A stretch of 64,000 nt of DNA from Meconema thalassinum (Eukaryota; Arthropoda; Insecta; Orthoptera; Tettigoniidae). The stretch's first letter is position 1. Every line of letters starts with the position of its first letter. This document shows, in pieces, positions 1-9,677 of this stretch. The stretch spans positions 280,285,527 through 280,349,526 of the forward strand of contig OX336389.2 of assembly GCA_946902985.2 (NCBI GenBank). The letters run 5' to 3'. The notes beneath the pieces are model-generated. The model was given only the letters and a program-made list of their open reading frames with translations, did no database searches and was not told where the DNA came from. The translations under genes and the position numbers were made by a program.

Positions 1-1351
1 TTAATTATAATTAAATTCACTATTTTATTAAATGCAGGGCCTTTCCTTTCTATTAGTTAGAAATAGCTATAAGCCTACCACTCTCCCCGAGGCAAATGTC
101 AACTTGGTTAAAGACGGAGTCTTACCATGAGCTGAGTGTAAGGTGATCTCAAGTTGCTCTACCTTAGGTCAATCTTCATATCTTTTAATTTGGTCATTGA
201 AGCAGGAATATGACCATGGCGCCCAACACTATAATCAATGTACAGCTGCGATTTGGTAAGTGCTGAAGTTAGGCTTGCCGAGAGAAATATGGCAATTTGA
301 TATCAGGTGACCAGAGTTAGGTCCACCAGCAGTAGTTAATTACGTTTCATTTGGTCGCCCAAGTGGGTACATACACGTTTCACCGAGACAGAAAATCGAA
401 AAAAACGCCTTTTAGGCTTACGCTGGGTAAACCTTTAAAGATATCGGGCGAAGCCGGGATGGGTTGCTATCTGTGTCTATCTGTAAACTCAATTAATACA
501 TAAGTTAATATGTCTATTAAACACATTTGCCGTCATGGTTGATGTCTTTGCTTCACAAGAAGAGTGATGCCACACAAAGTACAGTATAAATAACTCTAAA
601 GGAGCACAACAGTTATAATTTGCTATCAGCTGTCTGTGTGTTTGTTGGAGTCCATGGGAATCATTTATAATTTGTTTGGTGTCATGTTCCTTGTAATGAT
701 GTAAGAATTGAAGTATACTAATCACTTAACGATAAAATAACAACTTTAAAGACATTAGGGTTTGATAGGTGACTTACGGGGCGGAATCATGGCCGTTCCT
801 AATCCCCTGCCGTTGTGGTTGTATGTGTGTGTGTGGACCTTGTATCTGGCTACCAGCCACATCACCAGATTGCTAGAAGTATAACAGTACGTTCTGTACA
901 CTGGGATAGCCCCAGCAATACTTTTGCATGTACTGTAGTCACGACTCAATTATTATTTAGCTTGCAAAATTTCTGTCTCTGTTGCAGTGCGGACGAGTGG
1001 AACAGGGTGTACACCGGTAGGCCTATAGTAGCTGCCGCTGCACGTGCATTGATCTCAGCTGGTGCAAGTGCCTACACGTGCGCCATCGTCAATTCAATGG
1101 GCCTGTGAATTGTACGTATAGTGGAGGGTGGAGGGAGCTTCTCAATACGATTCTAGAAGGTAGTGTCTCAAGCTCCCACTATGCTAGTTGTACATCAACT
1201 CGCGCAACGGCTCGTCAAATTGCGACAGAAGGCTTAGCGCCTGTGTGTTATAATTGGGATCCGGATTCTTAGGTGTTAACCTGTTCTTTTCCTTGCGATT
1301 TATATACTATATGTTTCACATAAAATGCATATGCATTTGCCGATGTGGTAA
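1..1351. other. AT-rich stretch without a recognised gene
   Basis: Only short open frames (under 100 codons) occur here on either strand, with no recognisable domain, start context or splice pattern. I see no SINE head, TIR pair or tandem repeat. It may be unique intergenic DNA or repeats too old to recognise by eye. Confidence 0.5.
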
Positions 1352-1426
1352 AGTGAAGTCAGAATCCGGTTATTGGTATTACGTCCCTTTTAACTACACT
1401 GGCTTTTAGAGTGAAGTCAGAATCCG
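1352..1426 (-). mobile_element. 5'-truncated SINE-F insertion with a 17-bp target duplication
   Basis: The insert at 1369-1409 is the last ~41 bp of the SINE family seen complete at 34440-34665, in reverse orientation (ACGTCCCTTTTAACTACACT is the complement of that tail). It is bracketed by the direct repeat AGTGAAGTCAGAATCCG at 1352-1368 and 1410-1426. A perfect duplication around a bare 3' end is the signature of target-primed reverse transcription that stopped very early. Confidence 0.85.
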
Positions 1427-1890
1427 TATTGACAGTTGAATAGTACTTTCAAAACCGTACGCCTAGTCAATACTTGAAGGAAACATCTGTTACTTTCGAA
1501 CATGTTTCAGGTTTCGAAGAAGCCATTGTAAGCGAAATACTTATTATCACATAAGACAAATATAAAATAAAGAAAACGCTACTCTTGTTGCATATAGAGA
1601 ATTAAAACTGGATATACTAAAAAAAATTTGCTTAATTTATAAATGGAAAACAATATTCAATGAAAATATACCTATAAAACGTTTTGAATTCTTGTTGATT
1701 TCAAAATATATCAAAATATACTGTATTATGTTGTCCTGAGCCTAGAAGAATGCAGCCTATGTAAAAATGTGGAGGTAGAAACGCCATGAAGGTGCCAGCC
1801 AGGTTGAATACGAACGAAATTTGAGGTCTAGTTGCATATAAAATGAGGATATAAGTCAGAAATGCGCAGAGGAAAATCCTCTGCTCAACA

Positions 1891-2828
1891 GCTGTTACTG
1901 TGAACACAGTATGTATCGTGCTGCTTTGTAGAGGTTACTGTGAGCACAGTATGTATCTTACAGCTTTGTAGAAGTTACTGTATGCACAGTATGTATCGCG
2001 CAGCTTTGTAGAGGTTACTGTGTGCACAGTATGTATCGTGCATCTTTGTAGAGGTTAATGTGAACACATTATGTATCGTGCTGCTTTGTAGAGGTTAGTG
2101 TGAACACATTATGTATCGTGCTGCTTTGTAGAGGTTACTGTATGCACAGTATGTATCGCGCAGCTTTGTAGAGGTTACTGTGTGCACAGTATGTATCGTG
2201 CTGCTTTGTAGACGTTACTGTGAACACCATATGTATCGTGCTGCTTTGTAGAGGTTACTGTGTGCACAGTATGTATCGTGCATCTTTGTAGAGATTAATG
2301 TGAACACAGTATGTATCGTGCTGCTTTGTAGAGGTTAGTGTGAACACAGTATGTATCTTGCTGCTTTGTAGAGGTTAATGTGAGCACAGTATGTATCGTG
2401 CTGCTTTGTAGAGGTTACTATGTGCACAGTATGTATCGTTCGGCTTTGTAGAGGTTACTGTGTGCACAGTATGTATCGTGCATCTTTGTAGAGGTTACTG
2501 TGTGCACAGTATGTATCGTGCTGCATTGTTGAGATTACTGTGAACACAGTATGTATCGTGCTGCTTTGTAGAGGTTACTGTGAGCACAGTATGTATCTTA
2601 CAGCTTTGTAGAGGTTACTGTGTGCACAGTATGTATCGTGCTGCATTGTAGAGGTTACTGTGAACACAGTATGTATCGTGCAGCTTTATAGAGGTTACTG
2701 CGAACACAGTATGTATCGTGCTGCTTTGTAGAGGTTACTGTGAACACAGTATGTATCGTGATGCTTAGTAGAGGTTACTGTGAACACAGTATGTATCGTG
2801 TAGCTCTGCAGTTGTCACTGCGAACATG
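1891..2828. repeat. 40-bp minisatellite, about 23 copies
   Basis: A head-to-tail array has a 40-bp period. Each unit contains GAGGTTACTG, then a core ACTGTG-NN-CACAGT that is its own reverse complement around a variable dinucleotide (AA, AG, TG), then ATGTATCGTG and a TGCTTTGTAG stretch. Copies differ by a few bases and keep the period exactly. Short open frames run through it but have no coding character. Confidence 0.95.
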
Positions 2829-3714
2829 GCGGTAACAGATGAGTGCATGGTAACCAGAGATGGCCATGCACCTGCAGGAAACGTGCTCAGTTGGAATACG
2901 ACCGGGTCCCACGAGAAACAGGAAACATCTTCTCCCACGTTCTACCACCGGATTCAAGAGCATCTAGTCCTTGCCATCCAAGTCTAAGAACCATGAAGAA
3001 ATGCCCAACCATTCTGGAATTTGTCAGAGTAATTCATTGATATACTGTGGATATGACGAATATCCTGTGAAAAAGGATGGCAGAGGAAAGTGAAGTTTTG
3101 AATTTAAAGGGGGTATAAAGGGCATCAGCACCGTTATAATATGATCTCCCGAACTTCAATTCTGTGTTCAGTCGTTGGTGGAAGGAACCATGGTGACGCC
3201 AACTAAATTCACACAACACAACTGCGATGGGGATCTGCAGCCAATCAGCAGACCAACAAATTGTAACAAGGTACCAACAACACATAATAACAAACACACA
3301 AAATCAGGAGGTAAGGTGAACCTGAAATACAGATATCCATGTCATACATGTTCTCGGTCATCGTCACCTTCCTGTAACGCTGACTGAGTCTCATGAACTC
3401 TGGGACTTGCGATCTGTGTCTCAGGAGGAGAGACTGGTGCACATTAGAATGTTATGGGAGTGGCATTGAAATTGATGCAACTTTGAATTGACATGTTTGA
3501 CGTTAAATCACTAAGTTAAGTCCTTGGCTTAAGAATATCTCATGCTTTAGGCTATAAGCTTTTCAATTTCCAGTTCTCGTCTATATAAAGAAAATACAGT
3601 AACTTATATCAAGACAAACTATTCTTATGTACCGTGCCAGAAATGTCGAAGTCAAATTATGGCATTGTGAAGTTTTGAAACCATTTATCAGTATTGCCTG
3701 TACAAGCTATTACT
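2829..3714. other. No recognised gene or element
   Basis: Open frames of 60-90 codons overlap on both strands here without domain, repeat or codon signal. I recognise nothing else. Confidence 0.4.
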
Positions 3715-3765
3715 TTTCAATCGGTCAACACGCTATTTTTATGGCGTGGTAATCGAAACTTTTGT
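3715..3765 (+). mobile_element. Isolated arm of the 'TCGGTCAACAC' foldback family
   Basis: The segment beginning CTTTTCAATCGGTCAACACG matches the left arm of the foldback element at 41059-41595 (CTTTTCAGTCGGTCAACACG) with one change. It is followed by a small hairpin, CACGC...GCGTG, and ATCGAAAC. No opposite arm was found nearby, so this is a solo end or an old fragment. Confidence 0.45.
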
Positions 3766-3907
3766 TGGTATTCAAACGCCTCTTGTTGATACTTACTTCA
3801 ATCTCGAAATGTTTGTTGAAATCATTTTTGCTCATTTGCGGCAACAGTGGCTTAACTAGAAAACAGTGCTTTTTCAGTTTTCACTTTAGTGTGCTGCAGT
3901 TATATTT

Positions 3908-4270
3908 TCAATCGCTTATCCTCCAATCTTGGGTTCATCCACGGACTCTGCGAGGGATCATTCCTCCACCACCACAAGGTCATGGAGTTGGACACATTTT
4001 GTCAGCAGACACAACTGGGGATGGTGACAGACTGATCACCCAGGCGACCGCTAACTTGGGTCTAGTTAAAGTGAAGGTTAGGGAAGGGTGTGGGAAGGAA
4101 GTCGGCCATGGACCTGTTGAAAGTAACCGTCCCGGCATTTGCCTGGGGGTGAAAATGGGAAACCAAGTAAACCATTTTCAGGACGGCCAAGGTGGGATTC
4201 AAACCCACGCTCTCCCGATGCCAGCGAGGCATGAGGTAATGCGTTAGCGCTCTCGGACACCGAGACCGGT
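3908..4270 (-). mobile_element. SINE-A, near full length
   Basis: The tRNA-like head lies at the right end in reverse: a tRNA B-box-like GGTGGGATTCAAACCC near 4190 and an A-box-like GCGTTAGCGCTCTC near 4240. The body includes GGCATTTGCCTGGG and GGAAACCA, and the 3' tail at the left end reads CGCTTATCCTCC. The same arrangement recurs at 5060-7872 (split), 11865-12177 and 38835-39168. A TAA-rich microsatellite (4262-4333) abuts the head. Reading frames through this interval are accidental. Confidence 0.85.
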
Positions 4271-4790
4271 ATAATAATAAAAAATAATAATAATACAACA
4301 ATAATAAAACAATAATAACAATAAGAATAACGTGAGTGTTGTCGGCCACAGTGGCCGGTCTTCAGTACAGTGCTGGAAAATATTTCCTATCGATTGATTT
4401 AATCGACACAACTCCATCGTTTTTCTTGACAATTACATCCAGAACACTGATAGGCTACTTTCTAATTGCGTTGGTGTCTGTTACACTCGTCTTGAGTAAA
4501 GTAACAAATCCCCAACTCAATATGGCATCAAAACCTTGATATTATTTAAATAATCCACAGTTTAATAAATGTATTTAAATCGTTTAATGCAGTTTCCCTG
4601 AAACATCATATTTTGAGTTGTCACTGTTGCCACAAATGACTAGCGACTCAACTACAGTACTTTACCGATCATCGTACTCTCCTGCTATGGAGTAGAAGTA
4701 ATATTTCACACTTCCTTTTAGAGCACTTTAATTCTAATTCGAAGTTACTTATATCCACCTTCGTGTTGTATCCCCAACTCTAAAATTCAC
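4271..4790. repeat. TAA-rich microsatellite and unassigned flank
   Basis: Positions 4271-4333 are interrupted (TAA)n/(CAATAATAA) sequence. A very similar stretch, ending in the same ACAATA-GAATAACGTG motif, occurs at 16409-16456 beside a LINE fragment, so both belong to one dispersed repeat. From 4334 to 4790 I see no gene or element. Confidence 0.6.
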
Positions 4791-4963
4791 CTTCTGACAA
4801 ATGAATTTACGTCCTTTTATCTGCTTCGGCTCTTAGTGACGCCAGGGTGCCGGAATTTCGCCCCAATTTTCCCAACTGAATGCTCCAGTGTTTGACCCTG
4901 CAACCTTGGGCACAGCAGGTGATAACGTTACCGCTGCACCACGCAGCCAGTCTTCTGACAAAT
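4791..4963 (-). mobile_element. SINE-F copy with 12-bp target duplication
   Basis: The element at 4803-4951 is flanked by CTTCTGACAAAT at 4791-4802 and 4952-4963. It carries the family tail (ACGTCC...GACGCCAGGGTGCCGG) on the left and a reversed tRNA-like head (CTGCAACCTTGGGC...GTTACCGCTGCACCACGCAGCC) on the right. It has an internal deletion relative to the 226-bp copy at 34440. Confidence 0.88.
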
Positions 4964-5203
4964 TATTTTATTAGTTAATTTATCACTTCACAGTACCTAT
5001 AATATATTATTGCCATGATAAAGGTTTGATATTTAATGATTACACTCAGTGTTGGGCATATTTTTTTGAAATCACTTATCCTCTCAGCTCGGACTCTGCG
5101 AGACACCATTCCTCTACATAGCAAGAACGGTGTCTGGGAGCTGAACACACTGGGGATAGTGACAGGCCTATCGACCAGGTGACCGCTAGCTTGGGTTTAA
5201 TTA

Positions 5204-6064
5204 TAAGGTGCGTTCAAAAAGTAACGAGCCGGAGGCATAACTACAGAAACCAGTACCTTTATGTTAGTATTGGCCCTGGCTGTTGAGGCACTTGTCCCAC
5301 TGTGACACGAAGCGGTGAATGGCTGTCTCATAAAATTCCCTGGGCTGCGATGTGAACCAGTTCCGCACGTACAGCTGGACGTCGGCGTCCGAGGTGAATC
5401 GTTGGCCCCGCAGAGCCCTTTTCAGGGGACCAAACATGGCGTAATCACAGGGTGAGAGGTCTGGACTCTATGGAGGGTGGCCGAGAATTTCCCATTTGAA
5501 TTTCTGCAGGAGTGCCGCGACTGTGTTGGCCGTATGAGGTCGTACATTGTCGTGGAGCGACCACGGCGTCTATGGCGTTCACTATCACTCGGCGGTTCTG
5601 GGTAATGAGTGCATCAACCAGCTCGACGGTGCCATCGGTAATGCAGGAGGGTGCCCAGACCGGGCATCATCGGATAACGACACGCGTCCTTCACTGAAGC
5701 GCTTGTGCCACGCCTTGACCCTTGCAAGGGACATGCAGTGTTCGCCATACACTTGTGACATTCGGCGATGAATGTCCGTTCCCCCTACTCCTTCCGCTGT
5801 CAGAAACCGAACAACACCTCTTTGCTCTTCGGTTGACACCTCCATGTCACTGTTTGCAATGCGACTGGCTGCGTTGGACGATTGATGCATGCTGCTGCTC
5901 GCTTTGTATCGTCACGTGACGTGCACGCATGCCCTCTAGCGATGGGCTGTGATCTTACACGCTCTGGTTGGAACCACACCTCGTTACACGCGCCACAATT
6001 AGCCGATGTCGTCACCGGTTTGCGCATTCCAGCTTCCGGCTCGTTCCTTTTTGAACGCACCTTA
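5204..6064 (-). mobile_element. Internally deleted mariner element
   Basis: Termini TAAGGTGCGTTCAAAAAGTA (5204 on) and its complement ending at 6064 form inverted repeats of about 30 bp, flanked by TA at 5202-5203 and 6065-6066. At 861 bp it is about two thirds of a normal ~1.3-kb mariner. Internal sequence encodes the two ends of a mariner transposase with the middle missing, so it cannot move by itself. Confidence 0.92.
5250..5851 (-). pseudogene. Mariner transposase remnant (N- and C-terminal ends joined)
   Basis: Reading the minus strand, the N-terminal DNA-binding half is clear (MEVSTEEQRGVVRFL, GEHCMSLARVKAW, DDARSGHPP). After about 5580 the frame changes and the C-terminal part follows (HDNVRPHTA, LLQKFKWEIL, SPDLSPCDY, LRGQRFTSD, FYETAIHRFVSQWDKCL). 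The second and third catalytic acidic positions (DN and SPDLSPCD) are present. The first, normally in a GDETW context, lies in the deleted middle. A stop codon sits just before SPDL. In mariner transposases these are the DD34D metal-binding residues, so this product would be inactive. Confidence 0.9.
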
Positions 6065-6066
6065 TA

Positions 6067-7531
6067 CACACATCAAAAAAAGTTTTGCATCACCTCGGTT
6101 CCCAGATCTCCGGCATATAGACGTTGACTGTGTATATTGTATCAAAGATACAGTCCCTTTGACTGTTCATAGATGTCACTAAAACTGCTCAAAGATGTAA
6201 ACAACCATGCATGAGCAGGGCCTATTAGACGGAGGGGGTACGACAGCCGATCAGTTCCAGTCATTCCACCAGGACGAAGGTACGCTGCTCATGTTGTCTG
6301 TAGTTCTACCATGCCTAGAAGGTCAATACCGCAGTTCGATCGCGTCCGCATTGTTACTTTGTGTCAAGAAGGGCTCTCATCAAGGGAAGTTTCCAGGCGT
6401 CTCAGAGTGAACCAAAGCGATGTTGTTCGGACATGGAGGAGGTACAGAGATACAGGAACTGTCGATGACAGGCCTCGCTCAGGCCGCCCAAGGGCTACTA
6501 CTGTAGTGGATGACCGCTACTTACGGATTGCCGCTGGGAGGAACCCTGACAGCAATGCCACCATGTTGAATAATGCGTTTCGTTCAGCCACAGGACGTCG
6601 TGTTTCAACTCAAACTGTGCGCAATAGGCTGCATGATGCGCAACTTCACTCCCGACGTCCATGGCGAGGTCCAGCTTTGCAACCCCGACACCATGCAGCG
6701 CGGTACAGATGGGCCCAACAACATGCTGAATGGACCCCACAGAATTGGCATCACGTTCTCTTCACCGATGAGTGTCGCATATGCCTTCAACCAGACAATC
6801 GTCGGAGACGTGTTTGGAGGCACCCTGGTCAGGCTGAACGTCTTAGACACACTGTCCACCGAGTGCAGCAAGGTGGTGGTTCCCTGATGTTTTGGGGTGG
6901 CATTATGTGGGGCCGACGTACGCCACTGGTGGTCATGGAAGGCTCCGAAACGGCTTTACGATACCTGAATGACATCCTCCGACCCATAGTGCACCCATAT
7001 CGGCAGAATATTGGAGAGGCATTTGTCTTCATGGACGACAATTCTCGACCTCATCGTGCACATCTTGTGAATGCGTTCCTTCAAGATAACGACATCGCTC
7101 GACTACAGTGGCCAGCATGTTCGCCAGACATGAACCCTATCGAACATGCCTGGGATATGTTGAAAAGGGCTGTTTATGGACGTCTTGACCCACCAACCAC
7201 TCTGAGAGATTTACGCCGAATTGTCGTTGAGGAGTGGGACAATTTGGACCAACAGTGTCTTGATGAACTTGTGGATAGTATGCCACGACGAATACAGGCA
7301 TGCATCAATGCAAGAGGACGTGCTACTGGGTATTAGAGGTAGTGGTGTGTACTGCAATCTGGACCACAAATGCTGAAAGTCTAGCTGTATGATGGTACAA
7401 CATGCAATGTGTGGGTCTCATGAGCAATAAAACGAGCTGAAATGTTGTTTGTGTTGATCTCTATTCCCTTTGTATTTAAAGGTTCCGGAACTCTTGGAAC
7501 CGAGGTGATGCAAAACTTTTTTTGATGTGTG
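6067..7531 (+). mobile_element. Tc1-like transposon, structurally complete
   Basis: Perfect 36-bp inverted terminal repeats start CACACATCAAAAAAAGTTTT at 6067 and end with the complement at 7531. Target TA lies at 6065-6066 and 7532-7533. The 1465-bp length, the single uninterrupted 341-codon transposase and the identical TIRs mark it as young and possibly autonomous. Its left target TA is the same dinucleotide that served as the right target duplication of the neighbouring mariner. Confidence 0.95.
6311..7336 (+). CDS. Tc1-family transposase, DD34E, apparently intact
   Basis: The 341-aa protein would bind the element's TIRs and cut and paste the DNA at TA sites. Residues about 8-50 form the first helix-turn-helix (VRIVTLCQEGLSSREVSRRL). 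A GRPR AT-hook-like hinge is at 58-61, followed by a second HTH at about 66-110. The catalytic triad is visible: D153 in FTDECRI, D243 in FMDDNSRPHRAH, and E278 in SPDMNPIEHAWDML. Exactly 34 residues lie between D243 and E278, the Tc1 spacing. A glycine-rich GGGSLMFWGGI block precedes the second D, as in the family. Length matches typical Tc1 transposases (about 340 aa) and there is no stop or frameshift. The ATG at 6311 begins with PRRS as expected. Codon use is more GC-rich than the flanks. Expression was not assessed. Confidence 0.96.
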   Translation: MPRRSIPQFDRVRIVTLCQEGLSSREVSRRLRVNQSDVVRTWRRYRDTGTVDDRPRSGRPRATTVVDDRYLRIAAGRNPDSNATMLNNAFRSATGRRVSTQTVRNRLHDAQLHSRRPWRGPALQPRHHAARYRWAQQHAEWTPQNWHHVLFTDECRICLQPDNRRRRVWRHPGQAERLRHTVHRVQQGGGSLMFWGGIMWGRRTPLVVMEGSETALRYLNDILRPIVHPYRQNIGEAFVFMDDNSRPHRAHLVNAFLQDNDIARLQWPACSPDMNPIEHAWDMLKRAVYGRLDPPTTLRDLRRIVVEEWDNLDQQCLDELVDSMPRRIQACINARGRATGY

Positions 7532-7589
7532 TAGATAAGGGTCAGGGATGGGATTTTGGAAGGAAGTCGGCCGTGGACTTGTTGAAAAG

Positions 7590-7716
7590 AACCTAAAACA
7601 GTAATAATGTTATTGAGTTTACGTCCCTTTTAACTACCGGTACTGAGGCTTTTAGAGACGCCGGGGTGCCGGAATTTTTCACCGAAGGGGATCTTTAACG
7701 TGCACGACACAGCCAG
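7590..7716 (-). mobile_element. SINE-F fragment nested in SINE-A
   Basis: The segment TTTACGTCCCTTTTAACTAC...GACGCCGGGGTGCCGG...GGGGATCTTTAACGTGC interrupts the SINE-A body. Near-duplicated GAAAAGAAC (about 7583) and GAAAGGAAC (about 7719) flank it and probably represent the target duplication. Confidence 0.75.
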
Positions 7717-7872
7717 TCGATGAAAGGAACTGTCCTGGCATTTGCGTGGTGGTGTAAATGGGAAACCACGAAAACCATTTAAGGACGGTCGAGGTGGGAT
7801 TCAAACCCACGTTCTCCCGATGCCAGCGAGGCACGAGTTTGCGCGTTAACGCTCTCAGCCACTGTGACCGGT

Positions 7873-8746
7873 ACAGTTATAGTGACTGGATTTAATGAAT
7901 AACGTTATTAACCCCTCGTTACCATAAAGTGACGGTTAATGGTACCGGTGCTACTCCCCAAAGCTCAGCCTGATTACCCATCTTATCTCATTGATCCTCG
8001 AATGCCAATTTTATTATATAATACTCTAAGCCTATGGTGTATGTTTCACAAAACTGAAGCTCCTAAACCAGAGGGAGTTCAAAAGTGTGGTTTGTACCAA
8101 AATCTTCCAAATCGTCTCAATATCACAGGAAAAATCTTGCATTTCTTGAAAAGTCAACGGAAATATATGTATTTGTTTATAAAATGCGTTTAAACAAATA
8201 AACAAGACGATGGCCTCTGGCAGAACTAATGAAGAAATCGCTGTAGTGACACTTGGAACACTTTGCATGTGTGATGAGAAAGTATCCCCTGAGAAACGGA
8301 TTCATTCCTGACGCTGCCAAAAAATGTAATTGTGGTCTGAAGGCTGGAGCGGAGTATACTCAGCTCGTGAGTCATGACTGAATAGAGTTGGTTTTGATTC
8401 CTTCCTGAATCATCCTAGAAGTCGTTGTCCGTGGTTTTCCTAATCCATTCGAAGCAAATGTTTCAATAAGACCTAACTGAATAACGTTATTAACCCCTCG
8501 TTACCATTTCAACTTAGTCCAGATCTCAATTAAAACTACACATAGACTACCAGTACAGACACCGCGTTAGCACAGGCTATTAACCAGATTAAAGACACAC
8601 GTACATGGGTCTGATGACCTATAAGTCACATGCCCCTACATAAAACGTAAAAACAATTCTTCATTAGTGTTGTTCATTATAGACATCGTCCATGATAAGA
8701 ACAAAGTAGTCTGTCAAATTTACAAACACTAAGATACCTACTTTTA
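7873..8746. other. No gene recognised; short internal duplication
   Basis: The 30-odd bases around 7892-7924 (ATAACGTTATTAACCCCTCG) recur at 8481-8512, about 590 bp apart. This may be the target duplication or end repeat of an unidentified insertion between them. The 84-codon frame between them resembles nothing I know. Confidence 0.35.
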
Positions 8747-9010
8747 GGCCGCCTCGTGGAGTAGTGATTAGGATTCTTGCTCGTCACAGAGGAGCCTAGA
8801 GTTCGACTTTCGTCTTTGCCAATAAATATAATCTGGTCTGAGGGCGGGAACGGGGTACACGCAGTCTCAAGAGGCAGAGCTTAGTAGAGGTGGGTTCGAT
8901 TCCCACCTCATTCTCCTTGGAGGTGTTTTCAGTGATTTCCCACTTCTACTCCAGGCAAATGACGGAATGGTACTTAAATTAAGGCCACTCCGCAATGATT
9001 ACAAGTGACG
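8747..9010 (+). mobile_element. SINE-C, dimeric form
   Basis: Two tRNA-like modules are arranged in tandem: the first (GGCCGCCTCGTGGAGTAGTG...GAGTTCGACTTTCG) and the second ending in GGTGGGTTCGATTCCCACCT. The shared core TTTCCCACTTCTACTCCAGG and TTAAGGCCAC follow. The same two-head layout is complete at 58679-59182. Confidence 0.85.
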
Positions 9011-9233
9011 TAAAACAAAATGTTATTTATAATAATTGAATAGTACGGCTGAGATTACTCTTTCTTCAGTACGTAATATAGGCCTAACACAGAAATATTT
9101 GGGGGAAAGAACGGTAATATTAGCTTAATTTGTCAACACATATTCAACAAAACCTATTTCCCTGTATCAGGGCCGAAATGATTACGTTGCATGAGACACC
9201 TATAAACAGGATTCAGTTTTCACATTTTATGAG

Positions 9234-9235
<2 letters not shown>

Positions 9236-9271
<36 letters not shown>
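9236..9271. repeat. (TTG)n microsatellite
   Basis: About 12 uninterrupted TTG units lie immediately upstream of a SINE head. Confidence 0.95.
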
Positions 9272-9272
<1 letters not shown>

Positions 9273-9540
9273 GCTGGCCCCGTCGTGTTGGGGTAGCTCG
9301 CCCCCTTCTCAGTCAGAGGCCACGGATTCAATTCCCGGATATGACAGGGATTTTAGAAACTTACGTGACCGTTGGAACGGGGGTGCACTCAGCCTCGAGA
9401 GAACAACTGAGTAGGTGTCCGACAGTCAGACTGTGCCCCAGTCACGAAAATCAAGATTTACGACCGATGGGACTCGATGCGCTGGCCACGCGTCACTCCA
9501 CAATCTGCTGTCGCTTGGTAGGCCTAGGCCCTTCGTGGGC
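9272..9540 (+). mobile_element. SINE-G copy
   Basis: A tRNA-like head with B-box ATTCAATTCCCGGATATG lies near 9325, followed by GAAACTTACGTGACCG and CACTCAGCCTCGAGAG. A related copy lies at 29918-30200 (GAAACAAAGCTACC, CACTCAGCCTACACCAG). Confidence 0.65.
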
Positions 9541-9677
9541 TCTGATTGGGGTTGTTGTTATTGTTAATTCACATTAGGAGCTTGGGACATTATTTGGTCA
9601 TCATCATTATCTCCGTATTCTTTGGCTGTGTTGAATTTGTCTGATAACCTGTGTTTCATTGGTGACTGTAGTAGTGT

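Larger units (their letters stand above)
5060..7872 (-). mobile_element. SINE-A split by mariner, Tc1 and SINE-F insertions
   Basis: The left part (5060-5203) and right part (7534-7872) line up with uninterrupted SINE-A copies: 'GACCGCTAGCTTGGGTTTAATTA' breaks off at 5203 and resumes with 'GATAAGGGTCAGGGATGGG' at 7534. The SINE is therefore older than the mariner (5204-6064), the Tc1 (6067-7531) and the SINE-F fragment (about 7590-7716) inside it. Confidence 0.88.

Noticed and set aside
1891..2828. CRISPR array
   Set aside because: Repeats are contiguous 40-bp units without unique spacers and the DNA is eukaryotic. The same applies to the arrays at 47.3, 49.1 and 61.8 kb.
3762..4247. 161-codon frame on the plus strand
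   Set aside because: Its second half is SINE-A sequence. The same accidental frame recurs in other SINE-A copies (for example 11904-12152).
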